Assembly: GCA_964393005.1 (NCBI GenBank)
Contig: CAYMRR010000003.1
Location: forward strand, 1 to 30,811
Direction: 5' to 3'
DNA from: UBA5272 sp964393005
GTDB taxonomy: Bacteria > Patescibacteriota > Minisyncoccia > Phycocordibacterales > UBA5272
DNA: 30,811 nucleotides
A model generated the notes under the pieces. The model ran no database searches, had not been told where the DNA came from, and worked only from the letters and a program-made list of their open reading frames with translations. Positions within the stretch are counted from its first letter, which is position 1. Each line of letters starts with the position of its first letter. A program made the translations under genes and the position numbers. Shown here one piece after another: positions 7,164-13,493 of this stretch.

Positions 7164-7192
7164 AATATATCACAAAAAGCTTTGGTTTTCAA
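7164..7192 (-). promoter_or_regulatory. Extended -10 promoter of tRNA-Gln(UUG)
   Basis: On the minus strand: TTGAAA (7192-7187), a 17-bp spacer, and TGA directly followed by TATATT (7169-7164). The expected start lies a few bases before the tRNA 5' end at 7155. Confidence 0.75.
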
Positions 7193-7218
7193 TTTTATAT
7201 ATTAAAACAGTGTATAAA

Positions 7219-7275
7219 GTAAAAACTCTGACCGAAGCCAGAGTTCCTACAATGTTGTAGTACAAGTACCACAAC
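7219..7275 (-). ncRNA. Candidate small RNA of about 55 nt with two hairpins
   Basis: From the promoter at 7310-7282 transcription should start near 7275. The RNA begins at once with a hairpin: GTTGTGGT (7275-7268) pairs with ACTACAAC (7261-7254), including one G-U pair. A second hairpin follows: AACTCTGGC (7245-7237), a TTCG loop, and GTCAGAGTT (7232-7224), with a T run after it. The C(UUCG)G tetraloop and T run make this a strong intrinsic terminator. The middle can refold as CTACA (7260-7256) with TGTAG (7251-7247), which excludes the first hairpin, so it could switch between two forms. No good reading frame is contained. I know no RNA family that matches. Confidence 0.6.
7223..7245 (-). 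terminator. UUCG-tetraloop intrinsic terminator (minus strand)
   Basis: A nine-pair stem closes on a UUCG loop (7236-7233), with a T run after the 3' arm on the minus strand. It ends the candidate small RNA. On the plus strand the loop would be CGAA with no T run. Confidence 0.75.
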
Positions 7276-7281
7276 AGATAC

Positions 7282-7310
7282 AATATAGCATGACCTAAAA
7301 AATAATGCAA
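7282..7310 (-). promoter_or_regulatory. Extended -10 promoter of the candidate small RNA
   Basis: Minus strand: TTGCAT (7310-7305), a spacer of exactly 17 bp, TGC and TATATT (7287-7282). The spacing and TGn extension match the other strong promoters in the window. Confidence 0.68.
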
Positions 7311-7318
7311 GCTTTAGC

Positions 7319-7327
7319 TGTGGATAA
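7319..7327 (-). promoter_or_regulatory. Perfect DnaA-box 9-mer
   Basis: The minus strand reads TTATCCACA, the consensus DnaA binding site. A second perfect copy in the same orientation lies at 7732-7740. Whether DnaA binds here is not known. Confidence 0.5.
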
Positions 7328-7369
7328 CTTTTAAATTAATATTCTGCCATATAAATAATAAATTTCTAG

Positions 7370-7399
7370 TTGATTTATATTTTTGTTTTAGAGTATAAT
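7370..7399 (+). promoter_or_regulatory. Promoter of the gene at 7469
   Basis: TTGATT (7370-7375), an 18-bp spacer and a perfect TATAAT (7394-7399). The predicted 5' leader is about 60 nt, longer than most in this window, with T-rich and A-rich runs but no clear hairpin. Confidence 0.6.
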
Positions 7400-7468
7400 A
7401 GATAGAAAGTTTAGTGTGAGTTTTTTATTATTAGTTTTTTTTATAATTATCTTAAAGAATTAACGACT

Positions 7469-7711
7469 ATGACATTCAACAAAGAAAATCCAGCGGGCAA
7501 CAATTTAGAAAGTAAAAGAGACTCAAAAGAGTTTTTACCAAAGGGGGTAGTGGGAGTAGAAAGAAAAGATTTTATAGAAAAAAAGATACTTGCTTTGCAA
7601 AATACACTAAAAGATTTACGAAATAGTTTTAATCCAAAACATAAAGAAGTTTTTTCTCTAATAGATAGAGCTACTTTTTATTCAAAAAATTTAAGAGAGG
7701 AAAATAACTAA
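7469..7711 (+). CDS. Hypothetical 80-residue soluble protein
   Basis: I recognise no family. The N-terminal half (FNKENPAGNNLESKRDSKEF) looks disordered. The second half (RKDFIEKKILALQNTLKDLR, then NPKHKEVFSLIDRATFYSKNLREE) should form two charged amphipathic helices. There is no signal peptide or membrane span. A good promoter lies about 70 bp upstream and the ATG is well placed after it. It lies between two DnaA-box 9-mers. The next gene has its own -10 element, so the two need not be one operon. Confidence 0.6.
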   Translation: MTFNKENPAGNNLESKRDSKEFLPKGVVGVERKDFIEKKILALQNTLKDLRNSFNPKHKEVFSLIDRATFYSKNLREENN

Positions 7712-7731
7712 ATTTGACAATCTTAACACTT

Positions 7732-7740
7732 TGTGGATAA
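7732..7740 (-). promoter_or_regulatory. Perfect DnaA-box 9-mer
   Basis: The minus strand reads TTATCCACA, same orientation as the copy at 7319-7327, 413 bp away. It overlaps the region upstream of the 7788 gene promoter. Confidence 0.5.
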
Positions 7741-7763
7741 AGTATTAAGATTCTGATTTATTG

Positions 7764-7772
7764 TGATATTAT
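7764..7772 (+). promoter_or_regulatory. Extended -10 element for the 7788 operon
   Basis: TGA followed by TATTAT (7767-7772), 15 nt before the ATG at 7788. No good -35 at 17 bp (ATTAAG). Confidence 0.5.
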
Positions 7773-7787
7773 AAAACTATAAAAAGT

Positions 7788-8099
7788 ATGCCAAATGAGC
7801 AAGAAGAAAAAGATTTAAATCTAGAAATAAAGAATATTTTATATAAGTCTAATCTCTCTTTTGATGAGACAAGGGCTTTTTTTGATGGTTTACAATATTT
7901 GCCGGATGAAGATAAAGTACAATTTATAGAGATTTTGAAAGAAGATCCTGAGCTTATATATCCTCTTTATATAAATTTTAAAGCCAAGCTTAGAGCTTTG
8001 GAAAGTGATGATATAGAAAAAGAATGGGAGCAAATAGTAGAAGAAGAAGTGGCATTGCTTGATGAATATCTAAAAAACAAAGGCACACATAATGACTAA
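7788..8099 (+). CDS. Hypothetical acidic helical protein, 103 residues
   Basis: I recognise no family. The protein is strongly acidic, with helical segments such as LNLEIKNILYKSNLSFDETR, the loop YLPDEDKVQFIEILKEDPEL, and a C-terminal helix EKEWEQIVEEEVALLDEYLK. There is no membrane span or cysteine. It is the first gene of a tight plus-strand cluster: the DUF378 gene follows after 8 bp and the nuclease 2 bp after that. It could be a small adaptor or regulator, but nothing in the sequence shows which. Confidence 0.65.
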   Translation: MPNEQEEKDLNLEIKNILYKSNLSFDETRAFFDGLQYLPDEDKVQFIEILKEDPELIYPLYINFKAKLRALESDDIEKEWEQIVEEEVALLDEYLKNKGTHND

Positions 8100-8107
8100 A
8101 TTTATAT

Positions 8108-8293
8108 ATGTACGGATTTGCTAGAGTATTATTAATAATAGGAGGATTAAATTGGGGATTAGTAGGCCTTGGTATTTTTTTAAAAAAAGATTTAAATTTT
8201 ATCAGTTTACTTTCTGCTTATTATATACATTTGCCTGCTATAGTCTATTGTGTACTAGGAGTAGCAGCTATTTGGCTAATAGTTAGAAAATAA
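8108..8293 (+). CDS. DUF378 family small membrane protein
   Basis: These 61 residues form two membrane spans. The first carries the family signature IIGGLNWGLVGLG (residues about 10-22), and the second is near the C-terminus (AIVYCVLGVAAIWLIV). DUF378 (YuzA-like) proteins are widespread in bacteria and have no established function. The NWGLVG core is intact and the length is normal for the family. The gene lies 8 bp after its upstream neighbour and 2 bp before the nuclease gene. Confidence 0.85.
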   Translation: MYGFARVLLIIGGLNWGLVGLGIFLKKDLNFISLLSAYYIHLPAIVYCVLGVAAIWLIVRK

Positions 8294-8295
8294 AT

Positions 8296-8979
8296 ATGTC
8301 TTTATCTAGTTTGTCTCAACCAGCAAAAAATATTGCTAGAATAGTTTTTCTTATTATCTTTATAGCTGTATTTTTTACTATTGTTTTAGAGACTCGGCAG
8401 ATTTTGATTAAAAATGGTTGGTTAAAACTAACATCAAAAGATAAACAAGAGTTTCTTGAAAAAGAATTTTTAGGAAATTTGAATTTTGAATATAAAATAT
8501 CAAAAGTAGTAGATGGAGATACTGTAAAAATAAAAAGGCAAGATGGGGGATATATATTAGGGACAGATAAAAAAGAAGTTAGTGTAAGGCTAATAGGTAT
8601 AGATACTCCAGAAACTGTAGATCCTAGAAAGCCAGTAGAATGCTATGGAGAAGAAGCTAATAAATATTTAAAAAAGATAGCACAAAATAAAGTAGCAGCA
8701 ATAGAAATAGATCCGACCCAAGGAGAGTTTGATGTATACAATAGACTTTTGGCTTATGTTTATATAAAAGATTCTGGTATTGCTATTAAAAATATAACTA
8801 TGTTAAATAGAGAAATGGTAAAAGAGGGTTATGCTTTTCAATATACCTACAAGCTTCCTTATAAATACAAAGAAGAATTTGAATGGCTAGAAAAATATGC
8901 TAGAGAAAATTATATAGGGCTTTGGTCTAGTAATACATGTGCTGGTTTAAGGACTCCAGTAGCTCCACCAAGAAATTAA
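8296..8979 (+). CDS. Membrane-anchored thermonuclease (SNase) homologue
   Basis: This is a staphylococcal-nuclease-like enzyme, a Ca2+-dependent phosphodiesterase that degrades DNA and RNA outside the membrane. Of 227 residues, 13-32 form a membrane anchor and about 65-215 the OB-fold nuclease domain. The active-site pattern is visible: VVDGDTV (71-77), VRLIGIDTPE with R98, D103 and E106, and the second arginine in VYNRLLAYVY. The ECYGEEA segment is also typical. With the enzyme tethered outside, a plausible role is nucleic-acid scavenging, as suggested for CPR cells that lack nucleotide synthesis; that is inference. It ends a three-gene cluster and is followed by a separate promoter. Confidence 0.92.
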   Translation: MSLSSLSQPAKNIARIVFLIIFIAVFFTIVLETRQILIKNGWLKLTSKDKQEFLEKEFLGNLNFEYKISKVVDGDTVKIKRQDGGYILGTDKKEVSVRLIGIDTPETVDPRKPVECYGEEANKYLKKIAQNKVAAIEIDPTQGEFDVYNRLLAYVYIKDSGIAIKNITMLNREMVKEGYAFQYTYKLPYKYKEEFEWLEKYARENYIGLWSSNTCAGLRTPVAPPRN

Positions 8980-8986
8980 TACTAAA

Positions 8987-8995
8987 TGTTATAAT
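8987..8995 (+). promoter_or_regulatory. Extended -10, probably leaderless start at 9005
   Basis: TGT followed by a perfect TATAAT (8990-8995), 9 nt before the ATG at 9005. Transcription would begin within about 2 nt of the start codon. Confidence 0.6.
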
Positions 8996-9004
8996 GATAT
9001 TATT

Positions 9005-9883
9005 ATGAAAAACTTTTTTAAATTGATGTGGAGAAGGGGGTGGAAAATATTATTAATAGTAGGGCTCTTTTGGCTTGCTTTACTTTTTTTAAATTTTATG
9101 TTTCCTGAAGTTTTTAGATATTCAAATAGAAATAATGTAGCAGAAAATCAAATTATAGAAGGAGAAGATGGAGAGATAATAGTAATAGAAAAAGAAAAAA
9201 CATCTTTTCGAACTAAAATTTATAATATGTTTTTCAATATACCAAAACTAAGTATTATTCCTGATCTAAATTTTAAAGGAGAAGAAGGATTTGAATTAGA
9301 TGATGAAAATGAAAATCCAGAAGAAAATAAAAGAGATAAAAATCAGCAAGTAGTTTTAGGATATTTCGGAGAAGAGCAAAATAATAGAGGACAAACAGTA
9401 GAATCACTTTATGGCATATATAATCAATCTGGTCAAGAAACAGAGTTATATTGGGTAGAATCCAAATATATAGATATTTCAAAATTAAAACCTGAAGGAT
9501 ATTATATTTCCCCAAATTCTACCAATAGTACTACTGCTAAAAATTTTTATTTTGGACAAAGAATGGTAATGTCGGAAGCTGTAAATGATATTTATATAGG
9601 AGATATAATAAAAGGAGATATTAGTATAGGATATTTGACCAATGCTGACAGATTTTTGACTATAATATTTTATAATGATCAAGGAGAGAAAATATTTAAA
9701 TTAGATAATTATAAAAGTATAAGTAAAAGAGATAGCAATTATTTAGAATTTGAATTAGCTTTTAACCCTGAAGAAAATTTTATGAATAAAAATACAGACT
9801 ATAAAGGGGCTGGCTATATGGTCATTTGGCCAGACTTTTCTAATGTAGAAGGGTTATTGATAACTAAAATAAATATTAAATAA
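9005..9883 (+). CDS. Membrane-anchored extracytoplasmic protein, unknown
   Basis: This encodes 292 residues. A basic N-terminus and one span (about 14-34) anchor it, followed by an acidic, probably flexible region (about 45-115, rich in E, N and D). A C-terminal globular region from about 118 is rich in beta-forming and aromatic residues (LGYFGEEQNN, TELYWVESKYIDIS, NFYFGQRMVMSE). It ends in what looks like a beta-sandwich (DIIKGDISIGYLTNADRFLT, then LEFELAFNPEENF and GAGYMVIWPDF). I recognise no family and see no catalytic motif. It could be a surface or adhesion-type protein. It is monocistronic by position and converges with the gene at 9901 after 17 bp without a clear terminator. Confidence 0.75.
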   Translation: MKNFFKLMWRRGWKILLIVGLFWLALLFLNFMFPEVFRYSNRNNVAENQIIEGEDGEIIVIEKEKTSFRTKIYNMFFNIPKLSIIPDLNFKGEEGFELDDENENPEENKRDKNQQVVLGYFGEEQNNRGQTVESLYGIYNQSGQETELYWVESKYIDISKLKPEGYYISPNSTNSTTAKNFYFGQRMVMSEAVNDIYIGDIIKGDISIGYLTNADRFLTIIFYNDQGEKIFKLDNYKSISKRDSNYLEFELAFNPEENFMNKNTDYKGAGYMVIWPDFSNVEGLLITKINIK

Positions 9884-9900
9884 CTTTATTCTTCATTTTA

Positions 9901-10584
9901 TTATTCCTCTTCATCTTCTAAATTTTGCTTATGCAAAGGCTCATAAAAATTTCTAATAGGTCCTAAAGATTTTTTAAAATCGTCCTTATCTTTTTCTTCT
10001 AATTTAGAATAATAGACTTTTTTGAATATATTTTTAATAGCTTTTTTCTTGGCTTTGGTAGGGTTATCTATTCCTAATTCTTTTAAATATTCTAATGATA
10101 AAGTAATAGCGGTAAAATCTATCCACCAGACTTTATTATCTTTTTTGAGATAGTTGTTATCTTTATAAAGAAATTCGAGTCTGCTATTTTCTATAAATTC
10201 TGGAGTAAATTTTTTACTTTTTTTAATAAAAAGGAGAATTTCTTCTTTATTTTTAAATATCTGAGCTTCTTTTTTTGAGAGAATTTTTATTAGATTTGAA
10301 ATTTCTTTATCTTTTTCTAGGCTTGCAAGATAATTTAATTTTTCTATTTGATTTTCTTCTTCTTTCTTTTGCTTTTCATCTACTTTTTTAGCTATCATTT
10401 CCTCTAAAAGCTCTCTTAGAGCTTCTTTTTCTTCTTTTTTAGCATTAGGCAATTCTTCATTTACTATTTCGAGGGCTGTATAAAAAGGAGGATATTTTTT
10501 AAGAATATCTTTAGGACTAGGTTCTAAATTATTTGGCTTATTGGATAATTCTTTTTTTCTAGAAAAATTGAATCTTTCAAGCAT
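9901..10584 (-). CDS. Hypothetical charged helical protein, 227 residues
   Basis: I recognise no family. The protein has no membrane span. An N-terminal low-complexity part is followed by a segment ILKKYPPFYTALEIVNEELP, then a strongly charged helical stretch (about 50-125), and a C-terminal domain with NSRLEFLYKDNNYLKKDNK, WWIDFTAITLSLEYLKELGI and a lysine-rich helix pair. The tail is acidic (EDEEE). It starts 8 bp after the YqeY-like gene and is probably co-transcribed with it. A role with YqeY is not known. Confidence 0.7.
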   Translation of the reverse strand: MLERFNFSRKKELSNKPNNLEPSPKDILKKYPPFYTALEIVNEELPNAKKEEKEALRELLEEMIAKKVDEKQKKEEENQIEKLNYLASLEKDKEISNLIKILSKKEAQIFKNKEEILLFIKKSKKFTPEFIENSRLEFLYKDNNYLKKDNKVWWIDFTAITLSLEYLKELGIDNPTKAKKKAIKNIFKKVYYSKLEEKDKDDFKKSLGPIRNFYEPLHKQNLEDEEE

Positions 10585-10592
10585 GAGTAATA

Positions 10593-11039
10593 TTATTTAA
10601 GTAATTCGTCTACTATTTCTTTCACTAAAGCTCCATCTGCAGAATCTCCAAGCTCTTTAAGCATAGCTCCGATAAATTGACCTTTTTTGCTAGGGTCTAT
10701 AGTTTCTGTTTTCAATTTGGCTGCTATTTTGGATTGTATTTCTTCTCTAGACATTTGTTCTGGTAAAAATTCTTCTATAATAGTTAGCTCTATTTCTTCT
10801 CCTTCGGCAAGCTCTGCTCTACCAGCTGAAACAAATTGCTCTATAGCATCTTTTCTTTTTTTTGCCTCTCTTTTTAAAACTTTTATAACTTCCTCATCAG
10901 ATAAAGTATCAGTAGGAGACTTTTGTAAATATATAAGCTCATTAGTGAGAGCGGCAGACATCATACGAATTGTGCTTATTCTGTCTGTATTTTTGGCAAG
11001 CATAGCTTGCTTGAGTTCACTTTTTATTTTTTCTTGCAT
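10593..11039 (-). CDS. GatB/YqeY domain protein
   Basis: This is a 148-residue member of the YqeY family, which shares its fold with the tail domain of GatB (glutamyl-tRNA amidotransferase) and is thought to bind tRNA or act as an amidase-related factor; its exact role is unsettled. The N-terminal helices carry the typical 'l...m+a+D...~~~lR' pattern (KQAMLAKNTDRISTIRMM). The middle has EEVIKVLKREAKKRKDAIEQ and IEEFLPEQMS, and the C-terminus reads KKGQFIGAMLKEL ... GALVKEIVDELL. The length is normal. An extended -10 (TGT-TATAAT, 11073-11065 on the minus strand) precedes it. Confidence 0.93.
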   Translation of the reverse strand: MQEKIKSELKQAMLAKNTDRISTIRMMSAALTNELIYLQKSPTDTLSDEEVIKVLKREAKKRKDAIEQFVSAGRAELAEGEEIELTIIEEFLPEQMSREEIQSKIAAKLKTETIDPSKKGQFIGAMLKELGDSADGALVKEIVDELLK

Positions 11040-11064
11040 AGTTTTATTTAAAATTTACTTATAA

Positions 11065-11073
11065 ATTATAACA
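11065..11073 (-). promoter_or_regulatory. Extended -10 promoter element of the yqeY operon
   Basis: Minus strand reads TGT then TATAAT (11070-11065), giving a leader of about 18 nt to the ATG at 11039. No good -35 is seen. Confidence 0.5.
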
Positions 11074-11149
11074 TAATTTGATTTAGAAAAATACTAGCAA
11101 TTTTAGGGTTAAATATGAGTAGAAAATAGAAAAATAAATCTAGCTCTTA

Positions 11150-11158
11150 TGATATAAT
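11150..11158 (+). promoter_or_regulatory. Extended -10, probably leaderless start of rmuC
   Basis: TGA and a perfect TATAAT (11153-11158) end only 8 nt before the ATG at 11167, so the mRNA should have essentially no leader. Confidence 0.62.
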
Positions 11159-11166
11159 GACAAAAT

Positions 11167-12288
11167 ATGGATACAGTATTAATAATAGGAATAGTCATAG
11201 TATTGATAGTGCTTTTTGTGCTTACTTTATTAGTGATTTCTTTTAATAAAAAAGTAAAAGATAGAGATAGTAAAGAAGATTTTGCTATTTTTTCTGAAAC
11301 TTTAAAATCTTTAAAAGATGATTTGCGGACAGATATAAGAGAAACAAGAAGAGAGCTTGATCAAAAAATTTATACTGGTCAAAAAGATATGAATGAAAAT
11401 GTAAAATATCAATTTGAATCTTCTCAAAAACTTATTAAAGATATACAAGAACATCTTTCTAAAGTAAATGAAAGTGTGGTAGAAGTAAAAGAAGGAAGTA
11501 GACAGGTGGCTAGTATGACAGAACAGCTTACCAATTTAGAAAAAGTACTCTCTAATCAAAAGCTCCGAGGAAATTGGGGAGAGAGCTCTTTAGAGCTTAT
11601 ACTTTCAAATTTTTTACCAAAAGGTGTATTTGAAATGCAATATAAATATAAATCTGGAGAAATGGTAGATGCTGTGATTTATATTAAAGATAAAATCTTG
11701 CCCATAGATTCTAAATTTTCTATGGACAATTATAGAAGAACTTTGGACACAGGGCAAGATGATGATAAAAAATATTTTGCTGAAGAATTTAAAAAAGATA
11801 TTAAAAAAAGAGTGGAAGAAACTAGTAAATATATAGACGAAATTACAGAAAATACGTTACCTTTTGCTTTTATGTTTATACCTAGCGAAGCTATATATTA
11901 TGATTTGAATGCTGGAGAAAGTGGAGAACTTAAAATAAATACTCAAAAACTTTTAGATTTTGCACAAGAGCAAAAAGTTATTTTTGTTTCTCCGACTTCT
12001 ATTTTAGCTTATTTGCATTTAGTAATATCTGGCTTAAAAGACAGTCAAATAGAGCAAAACACTAAAGAAATAAAAAAGAAAATGGAAGTTCTTGGTAAAC
12101 ATTTACAAAAATATGAAGAGCTTATACAAAAACTTGGCAACTCTTTAAATACCACAGTAAACCACTACAATGCCTCTTATAAAGAATTAAAGAAAATAGA
12201 TAAAGATATTTATCAAATTACAGATGGATCCTTAGAAATGAAAATAGACCCGCTTTTATTAGATAAAGTGGTAAAAGAAGAAGATTAG
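11167..12288 (+). CDS. rmuC: DNA recombination protein RmuC
   Basis: This is a predicted nuclease-fold protein linked to limiting DNA inversions and rearrangements. Its 373 residues begin with a membrane span (about 4-26), then a long coiled coil (about 35-130). The RmuC core follows: LRGNWGESSLELIL, MVDAVIYI, LPIDSKFSMDNYRR (the PD-(D/E)XK-like D and K), LPFAFMFIPSEAIYYDL, and VIFVSPTSILAYL, then a C-terminal coiled coil. These blocks match the family in order. Truncated N- and C-termini compared with E. coli RmuC are common in small genomes. It ends with TAG, and rplU behind it has its own promoter. Confidence 0.93.
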   Translation: MDTVLIIGIVIVLIVLFVLTLLVISFNKKVKDRDSKEDFAIFSETLKSLKDDLRTDIRETRRELDQKIYTGQKDMNENVKYQFESSQKLIKDIQEHLSKVNESVVEVKEGSRQVASMTEQLTNLEKVLSNQKLRGNWGESSLELILSNFLPKGVFEMQYKYKSGEMVDAVIYIKDKILPIDSKFSMDNYRRTLDTGQDDDKKYFAEEFKKDIKKRVEETSKYIDEITENTLPFAFMFIPSEAIYYDLNAGESGELKINTQKLLDFAQEQKVIFVSPTSILAYLHLVISGLKDSQIEQNTKEIKKKMEVLGKHLQKYEELIQKLGNSLNTTVNHYNASYKELKKIDKDIYQITDGSLEMKIDPLLLDKVVKEED

Positions 12289-12317
12289 TTGCAAAAGGGG
12301 GTTATTTGTGCTAATAT
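12289..12317 (+). promoter_or_regulatory. Promoter of rplU
   Basis: TTGCAA (12289-12294) overlaps the end of rmuC. After a spacer of 17 bp comes TAATAT (12312-12317) with the TGC extension. The leader is about 38 nt; I see no classical L21 leader structure in it. Confidence 0.68.
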
Positions 12318-12361
12318 AGTGCTATTAAAAAGCTTTAATATTTATAAATATACTTAAAAAT

Positions 12362-12679
12362 ATGACTAATTTTGCAGTGTTAGAAACTGGAGGAAAGCAA
12401 TATAAAGTAACCGAAGGATCTAAAATAAAAATCGAAAAAATCATTGGAGAATACAAAGTGGGAGACAAGCTTTCTTTTGAAAATGTATTATTAATTTCTA
12501 AAGGAGAGAATGTACAAATAGGAGCTCCATATATTTCTGGAGCAGCTATAGAAGCTGAAATAGTAGATATTGGTAAAAATAAAACTATAGATGTAATTAA
12601 ATATAAAGCTAAGTCTAACTATTATAAAAAATACGGCCACAGACAACCATATTTTCAGATTAAAGTTTTATCTTTCTAA
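12362..12679 (+). CDS. rplU: 50S ribosomal protein bL21
   Basis: This is a ribosomal large-subunit protein that contacts 23S rRNA. The 105 residues match the family from FAVLETGGKQYKVTEGSKI through GDKLSFENVLLI, GAPYISGAAIEAEIVDI and the rRNA-binding stretch KYKAKSNYYKKYGHRQPY. The length is normal. The start is preceded by an A-rich run (TTAAAAAT). In many bacteria rplU and rpmA form one operon; here rpmA is about 5.6 kb away in the opposite orientation. It ends at a terminator shared with convergent recR. Confidence 0.97.
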   Translation: MTNFAVLETGGKQYKVTEGSKIKIEKIIGEYKVGDKLSFENVLLISKGENVQIGAPYISGAAIEAEIVDIGKNKTIDVIKYKAKSNYYKKYGHRQPYFQIKVLSF

Positions 12680-12698
12680 TATTTAAAGAAAATTATTA

Positions 12699-12730
12699 AA
12701 TAAAAGCTCCAGTTTTGGAGCTTTTATTTT
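12699..12730. terminator. Bidirectional terminator between rplU and recR
   Basis: Arms AATAAAAGCTCC (12699-12710) and GGAGCTTTTATT (12717-12728) enclose AGTTTT, with T or A runs on both sides. The recR stop codon (12724-12726) lies inside the 3' arm. Confidence 0.88.
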
Positions 12731-13359
12731 CTACTAAGAAATGCTTCTTTAAAAGTGCTTTTGTCTACATATTCTATATCTAGATTGCTAGACAAACCTC
12801 TAGCCAAAGTAGAGATTTTTATTTTATCTATTCCTACTATTTGAGAAAGAGTTTTTTTAATATAGTTTATAGTGTTTTCTCCTTCATCTGTAGCTGGTAT
12901 AGCTAAAATAATTTCTTCAATTTTGTCTTCTAGATTTTCTTTTTCTGAAAGATTGCTATGTATTAGATTTACCAATTCTCTAATATTAATAATTTCACTT
13001 GGCTTTTCTGTTAAAAAGGGGAGTATATTTCCTAAAATAAAATATTTACCATTATAAAAATGAGTTCTTTCTATAGCATCTATATCTAGCTCTTTGATTA
13101 CTACCATTAGAGATTTATTGTCTCGCATTTTATTAGAACAAATACTACAAAGATTTGTTTTCTCTCCATTTTTACTAAATATTCTAAGGCATTTTTCACA
13201 AATATTGGCAGAGTCTTTTAGAGCTTCTATATTTTTGGCTAGCTCTTGCTTATAGTTATTTTTTTCACGCATTAAAAAATATACAAAGCGAGAAGCCTGT
13301 TTTGGACCAATACCTGGAAATTTTAAAAATAATTCGTGTAGTTTATCTTGTGGATTCAT
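12724..13359 (-). CDS. recR: Recombination mediator RecR
   Basis: RecR forms a ring clamp and works with RecO and RecF to load RecA at gaps. The 211 residues show the helix-hairpin-helix (LFLKFPGIGPKQASRFVYFL), the C4 zinc site (C54, C57, C71, C74), and a Toprim domain from about 84. The Toprim motif reads VVIKELDIDAIE where the family usually has VVE....D..AiE, so the usual acidic residue is isoleucine 88. The loop that is normally DGIGP is also changed (LPFLTEKPS). The C-terminal part (IILAIPATDEGENTINYI, then STLARGLSSN, and IEYVD) is recognisable. The gene ends inside a shared terminator stem. An extended -10 at 13380-13372 precedes it. Confidence 0.93.
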   Translation of the reverse strand: MNPQDKLHELFLKFPGIGPKQASRFVYFLMREKNNYKQELAKNIEALKDSANICEKCLRIFSKNGEKTNLCSICSNKMRDNKSLMVVIKELDIDAIERTHFYNGKYFILGNILPFLTEKPSEIINIRELVNLIHSNLSEKENLEDKIEEIILAIPATDEGENTINYIKKTLSQIVGIDKIKISTLARGLSSNLDIEYVDKSTFKEAFLSRK

Positions 13360-13401
13360 AATTATTAAAATAATATATCAAAAAAACTCTTTAAAATAGA
13401 C

Positions 13402-13430
13402 TTGACAAGGTATATTAATAGTGATATGAT
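13402..13430 (+). promoter_or_regulatory. Strong promoter with no downstream gene on its strand
   Basis: A perfect TTGACA (13402-13407), a spacer of 17 bp, and TATGAT (13425-13430) with the TGA extension. It is one of the best promoters in the window, but the next feature is the end of dnaB on the other strand. Confidence 0.75.
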
Positions 13431-13436
13431 ATAATA

Positions 13437-13492
13437 AGGGATATAATACCTTCAAAATACCTATTAGTTATTAACTAAAAGGTATTTTTATT
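13437..13492 (+). ncRNA. Candidate short RNA of about 55 nt between recR and dnaB
   Basis: Transcription from the promoter at 13402-13430 should start near 13437 and stop at the hairpin and T run ending near 13492. The RNA contains no reading frame of note. Its 3' arm AAGGTATT (13479-13486) can pair either with AATACCT (13456-13462), as part of the terminator, or with AATACCTT (13445-13452) just upstream, so two 5' arms compete for one 3' arm. It ends a few bases before the dnaB stop codon. I know no matching RNA family. It may be a small RNA, or merely a decoy promoter-terminator pair. Confidence 0.5.
13456..13492 (+). terminator. Strong intrinsic terminator
   Basis: AATACCT (13456-13462) pairs with AGGTATT (13480-13486) and TTAGTT (13464-13469) with AACTAA (13473-13478), around a 3-nt loop, followed by TTTTATTTTT. 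It faces the plus strand; on the minus strand only four T residues follow, so it would end dnaB transcripts less well. Confidence 0.82.
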
Positions 13493-13493
13493 T

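Larger units (their letters stand above)
7156..7468. other. 313-bp non-coding region with promoters, small RNA and DnaA box
   Basis: No convincing protein gene lies here. From left to right it holds the tRNA-Gln(UUG) promoter (minus), a candidate small RNA gene with its own promoter and terminator (minus, 7219-7310), a perfect DnaA-box 9-mer (7319-7327), an AT-rich stretch, and a promoter for the gene at 7469 (plus). Confidence 0.7.

Noticed and set aside
7199..7271. GTG-started frame through the candidate small RNA on the minus strand
   Set aside because: It runs through and past the terminator hairpin, so a full message would rarely exist, and the product matches nothing known.
7156..7787. 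Chromosomal origin of replication
   Set aside because: Two perfect DnaA boxes and AT-rich DNA are present, but there is no dnaA, dnaN or rpmH nearby, no box cluster, and no strand switch in gene direction.
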